Assembly: GCF_963678635.1 (NCBI RefSeq)
Contig: NC_087063.1
Span: 30,640,599 to 30,704,598 of the forward strand
Direction: 5' to 3'
DNA: 64,000 bases
Origin: Symsagittifera roscoffensis
Lineage: Eukaryota; Xenacoelomorpha; Acoela; Convolutidae
The stretch's first letter is position 1, and each line of letters opens with the position of its first letter. The notes under the pieces are model-generated. The model had not been told where the DNA came from, did no database searches, and saw nothing but the letters and a program-made list of their open reading frames with translations. The position numbers were made by a program, and so were the translations under genes. This document shows positions 44,901-58,404 of the stretch, piece after piece.

Positions 44901-46488
44901 CAGAAGAAACATGGGTCTTATTTCGACTTCAGAAAGTTTCGGGAAAAATTCTCAGAAAACGTACTTAACTATTTCAAGTCCGGAGCATTTGATACTCGAT
45001 TTCGAAATTGTGACGCTGTTTAAATCACTTGAGTCAAAAATTTTGGACGCGCTGTCGGGAGCTGAAAATGAAGCAAGTAAAGAAGTTGAAGCTTTGAAAC
45101 AGGAAATAGCGAGTTTGAAAGATACTGTTAAAAAACAGGATTCTTGGCTGAAAAATAGAGAAACAACCATTTCAGAACTGAATCAGAAAATTGCAGAGAT
45201 AAATGCGGAAAAAGAAAATTTGAAGTATCAAATTGATGTTATGTCAACAGTAACGCCTGTAGTCTCATCGGCGAATGTACAAACAGATCCTACGCAACCT
45301 GAACCCGTGACGACACCATTACTATCGAATTATAATTACTATCCGTACTACCAGCAAGCCCAACAATACGCAATGGCTAATGGGCAGAGTTATTACAATG
45401 CTGGTGATTCACAGACTAATGTTATGGGTTGCCAAGATGTCAAAAGTTCGGAAGAATACCAACTGCTCTTCGGAGAAAACTCGCAATTGAAAGCTCAAGT
45501 TGAACATTACAATAATGAGTTTGGAAAACTAAGTCAGACTAACACAGAACTGCAAAATCAAATTGCAAGTTTGACTGACGAGTTAAAAAGCAAAGTTTCA
45601 GATGCATCGAATTCCATCGATGAAGAAAAGTTGAAATGGTACGAAGCTCAGTATCCGATCTTGCAACAACAATACGAACAAATTTACTCAAGTTTCTATG
45701 AGTTGCAGACCAGTTTCAATGAGAAATTTGACCCAGAGCAGAAAATCCAACATCTTCAAGCCAAGGTTTATGAATGCGAATCGGTTAATGCGCAATGGGC
45801 ACAAAGTGGTGAGTTTTTAAATCAGCAAATAGTCGCTCAGAATGAAACAATTGCTGGCCTTAACGCAAACAACGAAGCGCTGAAAAGCCAAGTTAATGAG
45901 TTGAATTTACGAGTTGCGAGCCTAGAAAACGATAAAGTTGAGCTGACGTGTAAAGTGGAGGAACTGAGTCTAACTTTAGTCGAAAGTCGAAGAGATCAAA
46001 CTATTCAAAATGGTTTCAATGAATCCGAACTGAGTGCGAAATTAGACAATATCAATGTAAATTCGAAAGTTAACTTGACTGTAAATGGCGGAGCTAACGG
46101 AGAAGTTCCAAACGGCGAAGAAAAGCAAAGTTACGAAGAAATTGAAAAAGAACTCAATGATTTGAGGTTAGATCAAGATAACCTTCTATTGCTCTTGGCC
46201 GATCAAGACACGAAAATTAAGAAAATGAAAAACAAAATAAAAGATAGAGATTCGAGGATGTCGGCTATAAAAGCAGGTCTTGTAGCCATGGGAGCATCTG
46301 GCCTAATCGGAGAGGAAATGTTTGTTGGAAATGACAGTGGCAATAGCAGCGATGATTCAAATGATGAAAATGTAGAAGATGGGTTAAAACACAGTGGAAA
46401 TGGCATATCAACACATGGACTGAATCATCACGATAGATACTCTCTGAATCAAACTGACTCGTCAGTTACAGACTCAAGCTGTAGTTAA
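41926..46488 (+). CDS. USO1: General vesicular transport factor p115 / USO1 (3 coding exons, 1136 aa)
   Basis: Exons 41926-41960, 42281-42470, 43303-46488; GT-AG, phases 2 and 0 (3411 nt). Starts MFGFGSSKPKKK. The armadillo-like head follows: DTVERLCDRIS...DRRDAVRGLK..SRKYR, DTLYNVM, FTEMFIKQQDVI, REVIRNEAI, LPLRTAILYCF, SGQLLCRGLFS, LLRVQLATSIGNAPV and LLCTWLHNCP. After SSPEHLILDFE (about residue 630) comes a long coiled coil, broken by a Tyr/Gln-rich linker (about 752-777). Near the C-terminus (about 1031-1057) QDNLLLLLADQDTKIKKMKNKIKD matches the conserved p115 end, followed by a Ser/Asp/Asn-rich, moderately acidic tail. p115 is a Golgi tether for ER-Golgi transport that binds Rab1, golgins and SNAREs. 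It is longer than the 962-aa human protein. An ATTCAG acceptor-like site lies 29 nt before the ATG; intron 2 holds a hAT-like element. Confidence 0.95.
42638..43120. mobile_element. 483-bp hAT-like MITE in USO1 intron 2
   Basis: Starts CAGTGATGTCCATTTTTAAA and ends TTTAAATGGACATCACTG, nearly perfect terminal inverted repeats. Flanked by GTTATGGT (42630-42637) and GTTATGGC (43121-43128), an 8-bp target duplication with one mismatch. The interior is AT-rich and non-coding, with subterminal inverted AAATTTAAAT words. Confidence 0.88.
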
Positions 46489-46557
46489 ACTAATACTAAT
46501 TTGAAAGAATCGATCCCTAACTTTGAAATTCGTTATCACAAGGATGTAAAGTGTAAA

Positions 46558-46563
46558 AATAAA
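46558..46563 (+). terminator. Poly(A) signal AATAAA of USO1
   Basis: Canonical AATAAA about 70 nt after the USO1 stop codon. Confidence 0.75.
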
Positions 46564-47159
46564 TGTAGTGTATTTTAAAAGCTTTGGGTTTTATTTGGTG
46601 TCAAATTTAATTATATTCTAATTTAGCAACAGTTCTTTCCGCAATAAGTCAGTAGAGTTTTTTTTTCATTTTAATGGGGATAGGGCCAGGGGAGATCCAG
46701 AATTTTTTCGAGGGGAAGGAGAGATTTTCGAAAGTTCCTGTTTGATAAAAACAGGTATTATGAAAATGTTATTGGGATCCGGTTTTTTTAAGACGCTTTG
46801 GAAAACTTTTCACTTTTTTCAAAAATTTAATTTTTCTCGAAAACTACGCACCGATTTTCAAAAAATGGTACCAATATAAAGTCCGCCCACTCCCGTGTGT
46901 GCCGTAAAATCTTCTAGTCTCTTTTTTTACCTTACCCCACTTTCTACAGCCTTCGAAAAAGTGTGTGGGGGGATTTTTGACCCAAATTTTTGATTTTTTT
47001 GTTACATGTGCTGAAAAACTACCCTCCCAAATCTGGGAATTAAGGTTAAACGGATAGAAAAATTTGTGGAAAGCTCCCCTGAATAAGCGATGACGCCAAA
47101 TTTTTTTGCGCAAAAGAATTCTGACCTCGGAAAAGTTGAATTTTTGACTGTTTTTTGAA
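46564..47159. other. Region between USO1 and the satellite; hAT-like terminus and ~195-bp repeat relatives
   Basis: CAGGGGAGATCCAGAATTTT at about 46689 resembles a hAT-type end. From 46790 on, blocks such as TTTTTCTCGAAAACTAC and TTGACTGTTTTTTGAAACTT relate to the repeats in INTS9 intron 5 and lead into the satellite. No gene seen. Confidence 0.5.
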
Positions 47160-50100
47160 ACTTTTGACTTTTCTCAAAAACTACCCACCCAAATCTAATG
47201 AGCAACGTTTTAAGCATCTTTCAACCTAACAACCTCTTGTAATCTTTTCAATTTAGAAGAAAATTGAAGTAGTTGATGAAATTAACAGATTTCAAAGTCA
47301 TTATTTTGGGAATTACTTTTCTTTGCTATTGGTCTGTTTTTGAAATTAACATTGTCCGTCCGCATCAATAGAAATTTTCAAAAATTTTTTTGAAACGTAT
47401 TTCCAGCTTTGTTGATCAAAATAATTTCCGAGCTCTCCAAAAAACTGGAGACTTTTGAGAGACTTTTTTAGGTTGATCAAATAATTTTCCGCGCTCTCCA
47501 AAAAACTATAAAGACCCTATTACGATTCAAAAAATTGCCACATAGCCTTTTTTTTTAAACAGGCCAAAAACGAAATACAGTAAATTTCTAAACGATTCCT
47601 GGGATGTTGGCGTTCTTAACCAATGTTTTCCCGATGAAATTATATGGATTGGGTTATTTCATCGCAGGTGTCAAGCATAGTAGTGCGTGAGAAGGAAACA
47701 GTTTAGACAGAGGCGAAGGGTAGCTTTGCAAAATTTGTAACACCAATCAAATTACTATGAAACTTTAAAATATACAAATGCATTTAAATCTACAAGAATT
47801 ATTGCAAACTCATAATAACTTAATCCAAAGCGTAGAAAAATGTCTATGAAGCTACTCCTGCTCTTCTAATAAACGGGAATGAATTAACAAATCAAAACAG
47901 TAACTGAAAAATATTTTGCGGCCATGCAAATAAGAACGTTACAAGAAGTAAACACAGGGGCGAAGCGGAGCTTCGCATCACTTGGGATATTACGAAAACG
48001 TATCCTTGCAGACATCCAAAAAAGCGGAGATGAAAATAACTGTCGAAACAAACTTCGAAAAAAAATCATTTTTTTTTTTGGAAATACGAAAAGTGCAATC
48101 TAGGAAAAACTGATGAAAAATACAACCACTAGCATTTAACAACCTTAAGTTTTTTCCGAGCATGCACTGAGCCAATAGCATGTGGTTAGATATCAATGGG
48201 TCTAAAAAAGGACAAAAAAAATTGTCATAAAAAAACTACAATTTTTCCTGGAAATACGAAAAATTCAATCTCAGAAAATCAGACGACTAACACAACCACC
48301 ATAATAAAGGAAGCTTTAAATATTTTCCGACTGTCCATTAACCCAACAACACGTGGTTAGACGCCAATTGATCCGAAAATAAAAATACCAAAAGAAGTGG
48401 TTGTTATAAAAAATACGACATATTTCCAAAAATTCGACGTAGTTCGACATATTCAGTATATCTCAGACATACGTATATCTCAGTAAAATAAACGCAAAAC
48501 ACAACCTTCAGCGTTAAGCAACAACCCAACAACACTTGGTTAGACGCCAATTGATCCGAAAACAAAAACATCAAAAAAAGGTTGTTATAAAAAATTCATA
48601 CTTCGAAAAATTTGACATAGTTCGACATATTCCGAAAAATTCAATCTCATTAAAACGAACAAAAGACACAACTTTTAGCAATAACCAAGATTTTAGTAGA
48701 TTCCAATTGTTTGTTAGGCCGACAAAACGTTGTTATGCGCCAATTGATCAGAAAACAAAAAATGTCAAGGAAATTATAATCGAAAAAATTTGAGCGAATA
48801 AAAAGCTTGAACTTTTTACTTTTCTACTACCAACCTGATTTATTCTAAAATAGAAAAAAAAATTGTGAAAGGTAAATTGAACCAAAGTACAACCAAAAAA
48901 ACAACCAACAAAGTATAAGCCGAAATCAATATGTCGAATAAAAATTCTAATCGGAAAAAAAACTCCACTGCATAAATATATTCACATTTCTTACACCAAA
49001 ATTGATGTCCATCAATATTCTCAATTTTTCTTACCGTTTTTGAAATTTTGTACTCCTCTCGAAAAATACCCAACCAAATCTAATGAGCAAAGTTTTAAAC
49101 ATCTTTCAAGCTAACAACCTCTTATAATCTCTTTAATTAATAAGAGAACTAGTAGTTGATGAAATTAACAGTTTTCGAAATGACTATTTCTTTGCCATAG
49201 GTCCGTTTTTGAAATAAACATTGTCCGTCCGCATCAATAGAAATTTTCAAACGTATTTCCAGCTTTAGCTGGCCTCTAGTTTTTTTTTAGGTTGATCAAA
49301 ATAATTTCTGAGCTATCCAAAAAAACTAGAGACTGTTTAGAGATTTTTTTAGGTTGATCAAAATAATTTCCGAGCTCTCCAAAAACCTATTAAGACCCTG
49401 TTACGGTTTAAAAAAATTCGCGATAGGCAATTTTTTTGAAAACAGGCCAAAAACGAAGCACAGTAAAACTCTAAACGATTCCTGCGATGTTGGCGTTCTT
49501 AATATTCTACTATTTGGAACAAATTCAAAATCAAACTTTTCCCGATGAAAATATATGGATTTGGTTATTTCATCGCAGGTGTCAAGCATAGTAGTACGTG
49601 GGAAGGAAACAATTTATACAGAGGCGAAGGGTAGCTTTGCAAAATTTGTAGTACCAATCAAATTACTATGAAACTTTAAAATATACAAATGCATTCAAAT
49701 CTACAAGAAATTTTGCAAACTCATAATAACTCAATCCAAAGCGTAGAAAAATGTCTATGAAGCTACTCCTGCTCTTCTAATAAACGGGAATGAATAAACA
49801 AATGAAAACAGTAACTGAAAAATATGTTGCGGCCATGCAAATAAGAACGTTACAAGAATTAAACACAGGGGCGAAGCGGAGCTTCGCATCACTTGCGATA
49901 TTACGAAATTGTATCATTGCAGACATCCAAAAAAGCTGAGATGAAAATAACTGTCGAAACAAACTTCGAACAAAAGACACAACGAACAAAAGACACAACT
50001 TTTAGCAATAACCAAGATTTTAGTAGATTCCAATTGTTTGTTAGGCCGACAAAACGTTGTTATGCGCCAATTGATCAGAAAACAAAAAATGTCAAGGAAA

Positions 50101-53100
50101 TTATAATCGAAAAAATTTGAGCGAATAAAAAGCTTGAACTTTTTACTTTTCTACTACCAACCTGATTTATTCTAAAATAGAAAAACAAATTGTGAAAGGT
50201 AAATTGAACCAAAGTACAACCAAAAAAACAACCAACAAAGTATAAGCCGAAATCAATATGTCGAATAAAATTCTAATCGGAAAAAAAACTCCACTGCATA
50301 AATATATTCACATTTCTTACACCAAAATTGATGTCCATCAATATTCTCAATTTTTCTTACCGTTTTTGAAATTTTGTACTCCTCTCGAAAAATACCCAAC
50401 CAAATCTAATGAGCAAAGTTTTAAACATCTTTCAAGCTAACAACCTCTTATAATCTCTTTAATTAATAAGAGAACTAGTAGTTGATGAAATTAACAGTTT
50501 TCGAAATGACTATTTCTTTGCCATAGGTCCGTTTTTGAAATAAACATTGTCCGTCCGCATCAATAGAAAATTTTCAAACGTATTTCCAGCTTTAGCTGGC
50601 CTCTAGTTTTTTTTTAGGTTGATCAAAATAATTTCTGAGCTATCCAAAAAAACTAGACTGTTTAGAGATTTTTTAGATTGATCAAAATAATTTCCGAGCT
50701 CTCCAAAAACCTATTAAGACCCTGTTACGGTTTAAATAAATTCGCGATAGGCAATTTTTTTGAAAACAGGCCAAAAACGAAGCACAGTAAAACTCTAAAC
50801 GATTCCTGCGATGTTGGCGTTCTTAATATTCTACTATTTGGAACAAATTCAAAATCAAACTTTTCCCGATGAAAATATATGGATTTGGTTATTTCATCGC
50901 AGGTGTCAAGCATAGTAGTACGTGGGAAGGAAACAATTTATACAGAGGCGAAGGGTAGCTTTGCAAAATTTGTAGTACCAATCAAATTACTATGAAACTT
51001 TAAAATATACAAATGCATTCAAATCTACAAGAAATTTTGCAAACTCATAATAACTCAATCCAAAGCGTAGAAAAATGTCTATGAAGCTACTCCTGCTCTT
51101 CTAATAAACGGGAATGAATAAACAAATGAAAACAGTAACTGAAAAATATGTTGCGGCCATGCAAATAAGAACGTTACAAGAATTAAACACAGGGGCGAAG
51201 CGGAGCTTCGCATCACTTGCGATATTACGAAATTGTATCATTGCAGACATCCAAAAAAGCTGAGATGAAAATAACTGTCGAAACAAACTTCGAAAAAAAT
51301 CCTTTTTTTTTGGAAATACGAAAAGTGCAATCTAAGAAAAACAGATGAAAAATACAACCACTAGCATTTAACAACCTTAAGTTTTTTCCGAGCGTGCACT
51401 GAGCCAATAACACGTGGTTAGATATCAACGGGTCTAAAAAGGACAACAGAAATTGTCATAAAAAAACTAAATTTTTTCCTGGAAATACGAAAAATTCAAT
51501 CTCAAAAAATCAAACGACAGACTCAACCACCATAATAAAGCAAGCGTTAAAAATTTTCCGACTGTCCCTTAACCCAACAACACGTGGTTAGACGCCAATT
51601 GATCCGAAAAGAAAAACACCAAAAGAAGTGGTTGTTATAAAAAATACGACATATTTCGAAAAATTCGAATTAGTTCGACATATTCAGTAACATACGTATA
51701 TCTCAGTAAAATAAACGCAACACAAACCTGGGGTGTTGGCATTTATAATATTCTACTATTTGGAACAAATTCAAAATCAAACTTTTCCCAATGAAATTAT
51801 GTGACTTGGGTTATTTCATCGCAGGTGTCAATCCTAGTAGTACGTGAGAAGAAAACAGTTTAGACAGAAGCGAAGGGTAGCTTTGCACAATTTGTAATAC
51901 CAATGAAACCACTATGAAACTTTATAATATACAAATGCATTTAAATCTACATGAAATTTTGCAAACTCATACTAACTCAATCCAAAGCATAGAAAATTTT
52001 CTTTGAAGCTACTCCTGCTTTTCTAATAAACGAAAATGAATAAACAAATCGAAACAAAAACTGCAAAATATGTTCCGGCCATGCAAATAAAAATATGTTA
52101 CAGGAAGTAAACACGGACCAAGCGGAGCTTCGCATCACTTGCGATATTACGAAAACGTATCGTTGCAGACAACCAAAAAAAACAGTGAGATGGAAATAAC
52201 TATGTCGAAACAAAAACTTCAAAAACTCAATTTTTTTGGAATTACGAAAAATCCAACCTCAGAAAAACAGACGACAAACACAACCAACATAATAAAGCAA
52301 GCTTAAACTATTTTCCGACCCTCCATTAACCCAACAACACTTGGTTAATCGCCAATTGATCCGAAAAAAAAATATATCAAATAAATGATTGTTATAAAAA
52401 GTTCGACATACTTTGAAAATTCGACATATTACGACATATTAGTTCGGCATATTACGAAAAATTCAATGTCAGTAAAACAAACGAAAAACACAACTTTTAG
52501 CAATAACCAAGTTTTTAGTAGATTTCGATTGTTTGTTAGGCCGACAAGTCGTGGTTATGCGCTATTTGATCCGAAAACAAAAAATGTCAAGGAAATTATC
52601 ATCGAAAAATTTTGAGCTAATAAAAAGCTTGAACTTTTTACTTTTCTACTACCAACCTGATTTATTCTAAAATAGAAAAAAAAATTGTAAAAGTCAAATT
52701 GAACCAAAGTACAACCAAAAAAACAACCAACAAAGTATAAGCCGAAATCAATATGTCGAATAAAAATTCTAATCGGAAAAAAAACTCCACTGCATAAATA
52801 TATTCCCATTTCTTACACCAAAACTGATGTCCATCAATATTCTCAATTTTTCTTACCGTTTTTGAAATTTTGTACTTCTCTCGAAAACTACCCAACCAAA
52901 TCTAATGAGCAAAGTTTTAAACATCTTTCAAGCTAACAACCTCTTTTAGTCTCTTAAATTAATAAGAGAACTAGTAGTTGATGAAATTAACAGTTTTAGA
53001 AATCACTATTTCTTTGCCATAGGTCTGTTTTTGAAGTAAACTTTGTCCGTCCGCATCAATAGAAAATTTTCAAACGTATTTCCAGCTTTAGCTGGCCTCT

Positions 53101-56100
53101 AGTTTTTTTTTAGGTTGATCAAAATAATTTCCGAGCTATCCAAAAAACTAGAGACTGTTTAGAGACTTTTTTTAGGTTGATCAAAATAATTTCCGAGCTC
53201 TCCAAAAATCTATAAAGACCCTGTTACGGTTTAAAAAAATTCGCGATAGGCAATTTTTTGAAAACAGGCCAAAAACGAAGCACAGTAAAACTCAAAACAA
53301 TTCCTGCGATGTTGGCGTTCTTAATATTCTACTATTTGGAACAAATTCAAAATCAAACTTTTCCTGATGAAAATATATGGATTTGGTTATTTCATCGCAG
53401 GTGTCAAGCATAGTAGTACGTGGGAAGGAAACAATTTAGACAGAGGCGAAGGGTATCTTTGCAAAATTTGTAGTACCAATCAAATTACTATGAAACTTTA
53501 AAATATACAAATGCATTTAAATCTACAAGAAATATTGCAAACTCATAATAACTCAATCCAAAGCGTAGAAAAATGTCCATGAAGCTACTCCTGCTCTTCT
53601 AATAAACGGGAACGAATAAACAAATGAAAACAGTAACTGAAAAATATGTTGCGGCCATGCAAATAAGAACGTTACAAGAATTAAACACAGGGGCGAAGCG
53701 GAGCTTCGCATCACTTGCGATATTACGAAATTGTATCATTGCAGACATCCAAAAAAGCTGAGATGAAAATAACTGTCGAAACAAACTTCGAAAAAAATCC
53801 TTTTTTTTTGGAAATACGAAAAGTGCAATCTAAGAAAAACAGATGAAAAATACAACCACTAGCATTTAACAACCTTAAGTTTTTTCCGAGCGTGCACTGA
53901 GCCAATAACACGTGGTTAGATATCAACGGGTCTAAAAAGGACAACAGAAATTGTCATAAAAAAACTAAATTTTTTCCTGGAAATACGAAAAATTCAATCT
54001 CAAAAAATCAAACGACAGACTCAACCACCATAATAAAGCAAGCGTTAAAAATTTTCCGACTGTCCCTTAACCCAACAAAACGTGGTTAGACGCCAATTGA
54101 TCCGAAAAGAAAAACACCAAAAGAAGTGGTTGTTATAAAAAATACGACATATTTCGAAAAATTCGAATTAGTTCGACATATTCAGTAACATACGTATATC
54201 TCAGTGAAATAAACGCAACACAAACCTGGGGTGTTGGCATTTATAATATTCTACTATTTGGAACAAATTCAAAATCAAACTTTTCCCAATGAAATTATGT
54301 GACTTGGGTTATTTCATCGCAGGTGTCAATCCTAGTAGTACGTGAGAAGAAAACAGTTTAGACAGAAGCGAAGGGTAGCTTTGCACAATTTGTAATACCA
54401 ATGAAACCACTATGAAACTTTATAATATACAAATGCATTTAAATCTACATGAAATTTTGCAAACTCATACTAACTCAATCCAAAGCATAGAAAATTTTCT
54501 ATGAAGCTACTCCTGCTTTTCTAATAAACGAAAATGAATAAACAAATCGAAACAAAAACTGCAAAATATGTTCCGGCCATGCAAATAAAAATATGTTACA
54601 GGAAGTAAACACGGACCAAGCGGAGCTTCGCATCACTTGCGATATTACGAAAACGTATCGTTGCAGACAACCAAAAAAAACAGTGAGATGGAAATAACTA
54701 TGTCGAAACAAAAACTTCAAAAACTCAATTTTTTTGGAATTACGAAAAATCCAACCTCAGGAAAACAGACGACAAACACAACCACCATAATAAAGCAAGC
54801 TTAAACTATTTTCCGACCCTCCATTAACCCAACAACACTTGGTTAATCGCCAATTGATCCGAAAAAAAAATATATCAAATAAATGATTGTTATAAAAAGT
54901 TCGACATACTTTGAAAATTCGACATATTACGACATATTAGTTCGGCATATTACGAAAAATTCAATGTCAGTAAAACAAACGAAAAACACAACTTTTAGCA
55001 ATAACCAAGCTTTTAGTAGATTTCGATTGTTTGTTAGGCCGACAAGTCGTGGTTATGCGCTATTTGATCCGAAAACAAAAAAATGTCAAGGAAATTATCA
55101 TCGAAAAATTTTGAGCTAATAAAAAGCTTGAACTTTTTACTTTTCTACTACCAACCTGATTTATTCTAAAATAGAAAAAAAAATTGTAAAAGTCAAATTG
55201 AACCAAAGTACAACCAAAAAAACAACCAACAAAGTATAAGCCGAAATCAATATGTCGAATAAAAATTCTAATCGGAAAAAAAACTCCACTGCATAAATAT
55301 ATTCCCATTTCTTACACCAAAATTGATGTCCATCAATATTCTCAATTTTTCTTACCGTTTTTGAAATTTTGTACTTCTCTCGAAAACTACCCAACCAAAT
55401 CTAATGAGCAAAGTTTTAAACATCTTTCAAGCTAACCTCTTTTAATCTCTTAAATTAATAAGAGAACTAGTAGTTGATGAAATTAACAGTTTTAGAAATC
55501 ACTATTTATTTGCCATAGGTCTGTTTTTGAAGTAAACATTGTCCGTCCGCATCAATAGAAAATTTTCAAACGTATTTCCAGCTTTAGCTGGCCTCTAGTT
55601 TTTTTTTAGGTTGATCAAAATAATTTCCGAGCTATCCAAAAAACTAGAGACTGTTTAGAGACTTTTTTTAGGTTGATCAAAATAATTTCCGAGCTCTCCA
55701 AAAATCTATAAAGACCCTGTTACGGTTTAAAAAAATTCGCGATAGGCAATTTTTTGAAAACAGGCCAAAAACGAAGCACAGTAAAACTCAAAACAATTCC
55801 TGCGATGTTGGCGTTCTTAATATTCTACTATTTGGAACAAATTCAAAATCAAACTTTTCCTGATGAAAATATATGGATTTGGTTATTTCATCGCAGGTGT
55901 CAAGCATAGTAGTACGTGGGAAGGAAACAATTTAGACAGAGGCGAAGGGTATCTTTGCAAAATTTGTAGTACCAATCAAATTACTATGAAACTTTAAAAT
56001 ATACAAATGCATTTAAATCTACAAGAAATATTGCAAACTCATAATAACTCAATCCAAAGCGTAGAAAAATGTCCATGAAGCTACCCCTGCTCTTCTAATA

Positions 56101-57230
56101 AACGGGAACGAATAAACAAATGAAAACAGTAACTGAAAAATATGTTGCGGCCAAGCCAATAAGAACGTTACAAGAATTAAACACAGGTGCGAAGCGGAGC
56201 TTCGCATCACTTGCGATATTACGAAAACGTATCATTGCAGACATCCAAAAAAGCGGAGTTGAAAATAACTGTCGAAACAATCTTCGAAAAAAATCAATTT
56301 TTTTTTTGGAAATACGAAAAAGGCAATCTAGGAAAAACAGATGAAAAATAGAACCACTAGCATTTAACAACCTTAAGTTTTTTCCGAATGTGCACTGAGC
56401 CAATAGCATGTGGTTAGATATCAATTGGTTTAAAAAAGGACAAAAAAAATGTCAAAAAAAACTACAATTTTTCCTGGAAATACGAAAAATTCAATCTCAG
56501 AAAATCAGACGACTAACACAACCACCATAATAAAGCAAGCGTTAAATATTTTCCGACTGTCCATTAACCCAACAACACGTGGTTAGACGCCAATTGATCC
56601 GAAAATAAAAATACCAAAAGAAGTGGTTGTTATAAAAAATACGACATATTTCGAAAAATTCGACGTAATCCGACATATTCAGTAACATACGTACATCTCA
56701 GTAAAATAAACGCAACACACAACCTTCAGCATTAAGCAACAACCCAACAACATTTGGTTAAACGCCAATTGATCCGAAAACAAAAACATCAAAAAAGGTT
56801 GTTATAAAAAATTCATACTTCGAAAAATTTGACATAGTTCGACATATTCCGAAAAATTCAAACTCATTAAGACGAACAAAAAACACAACCTTTAGCAATA
56901 ACCAAGCTTTTAGTAGATTCCAATTGTTTGTTAGGCCGACAAAACGTGGTTACACGCCAATTGATCAGAAAACAAAAAATGTCAAGGAAATGTCATCGAA
57001 AAAATTTGAGTGAATAAAAAGTTCGAAGTTTTTACTTTTCTGCTACCAACCGACTTGATTTATTCTAAAAAAGAAAATTTTTTTTATGTAAACCTTGAAT
57101 TGAACCAATGTATAACCAAAAAGTTTCAACAAAATATGAGCCGAAATCGATATGTCGAATAAAAATTCTAGTCGAAAAAAGAACGAAAAAAAAACGGAAA
57201 TTATACCAGTCAGGGGTGGTAAGTTTGAAA
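47160..57230 (+). repeat. 10-kb complex satellite with 1.3-, 1.9- and 2.5-kb units
   Basis: The anchor CGAAGCGGAGCTTCGC lies at 47961, 49872, 51196, 53694 and 56190, with weaker copies at about 52120 and 54618; spacings are ~1911, 1324, 2498 and 2496 bp. A second anchor, TTATTTCATCGCAGGTGTCAA, recurs seven times. The two 2.5-kb units (about 50.4-52.9 and 52.9-55.4 kb) look almost identical, so they are recent. Within units, a ~180-bp subrepeat with AACACGTGGTTAGACGCCAATTGATCCG recurs (e.g. 48170, 48341, 48525, 48715). The 1.3-kb unit looks like the 1.9-kb unit with its subrepeats deleted. The short open frames here repeat with the unit and are not genes. Confidence 0.92.
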
Positions 57231-57978
57231 AACTAAAAACATTAAAAAATGGCACTTGAAACTACAATGAAAATTGCCTACAGTACAAAAAATTGGAGTG
57301 TTGCAAGAACGCCGATAAACTAAAGTCAGAATTAATCTTTTAGCTTGATTTAAGAAGTGGCCACTAAATTGACAATACTTGGGTAGACAAACATTGAGTC
57401 GAAAATGAAAAAAGGGCTTTGTCAAATGAAAAAAGGGCCTCTTAAAAATTACAAACAAATCATAATCAAATTTTGTCCCTCAAAAGACACAAAATAAATT
57501 GACTTAGACATTAAAACTTTAGCTGAAACCATTTGCATCAAAAAAACATTAGCATCGAAAAAAACTCAATCACATTGTTTTAATTGAACCAGAAAAATTC
57601 CTTGTGTTATTTAAAAACAAAAATTAGACAACAAAATTTATAGTCTGATTGCAAAATGCATTCAAATCGCAAGCGTAAATTTGATTTCAGATTTTGTTGG
57701 ACAATTGAGGTTTATTACCACTACGCCAGATGAGCTGGGTGTTTGTTGATTTTGAACTTAATTTAAAGCAAGATGAAACATCTGCTTAAACTTGTGAACA
57801 GGGTTGTTTGCGGCGGAAAAATCTAATACCTCGCTGCAATACTTTTGCTTATGGCAAGGGTTAAAAAGCAAAGATCTTGCTATTAAACATATGCCGACAA
57901 AAGATCAACACAAGAAGTAAAGCGCACCAATTAACACTTCCAGGTTGCAAAAATTTCCAGGTTGCAAAAAGTACAGAT
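57231..57978. other. AT-rich intergenic DNA, no gene seen
   Basis: No recognised ORF, tandem repeat or element, apart from short AAAAGGGC words near 57412 and 57430. Confidence 0.4.
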
Positions 57979-58395
57979 GGTGGCGTCCCTCATGCTTGAA
58001 GGACCGAATGCTTGAATTTAATTTTAGCTTACTTTCAGCCAATAAGAATTGAGTATTCAAAATCTCAAAGTAAATCGCGAAAATCTCAAAGTAAGAAAAT
58101 AAATCCAGGCCATTAGTGTTAATATTGACTGATTAGATAATAAGCAGATGTGTTTTGAAGACTGAAAATTTCTTATGATTTTGGCCCCCGTAGTCTTGAT
58201 GATTATCTGAAAAGTATTGCGGTTGTAACCCGCAATTTGTAATATTTTTGATTATTTTCCACTGATTTAATACTTTTTCTGTTAATATTGAATTCGATTT
58301 TGTGAGAAAGGCATTTAGCCAATAGAAACGCTTAGCGGTTTCGATTGGTTGAAATTCTTCAAGCATTCGGTCCTTCAAGCATGAGAGCCCTCCCC
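57979..58395. mobile_element. ~417-bp MITE with long TIRs and 9-bp target duplication
   Basis: A perfect 28-bp inverted repeat (57989-58016 against 58358-58385; core GCTTGAAGGACCGAATGC) extends outward about ten imperfect bases to GG ends. The direct repeat AGTACAGAT lies at 57970-57978 and 58396-58404, a 9-bp target duplication that points to a Mutator-like mover, though an 8-bp hAT reading cannot be excluded. The minus-strand frame across it (58441-58133) uses TIR sequence and is not a gene. Confidence 0.88.
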
Positions 58396-58404
58396 AGTAC
58401 AGAT

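Noticed and set aside
48536-56424. Repeated small frames (60-109 codons) on both strands across the satellite
   Set aside because: The same frames recur with each satellite unit and shift frame between units, as expected for unselected sequence.
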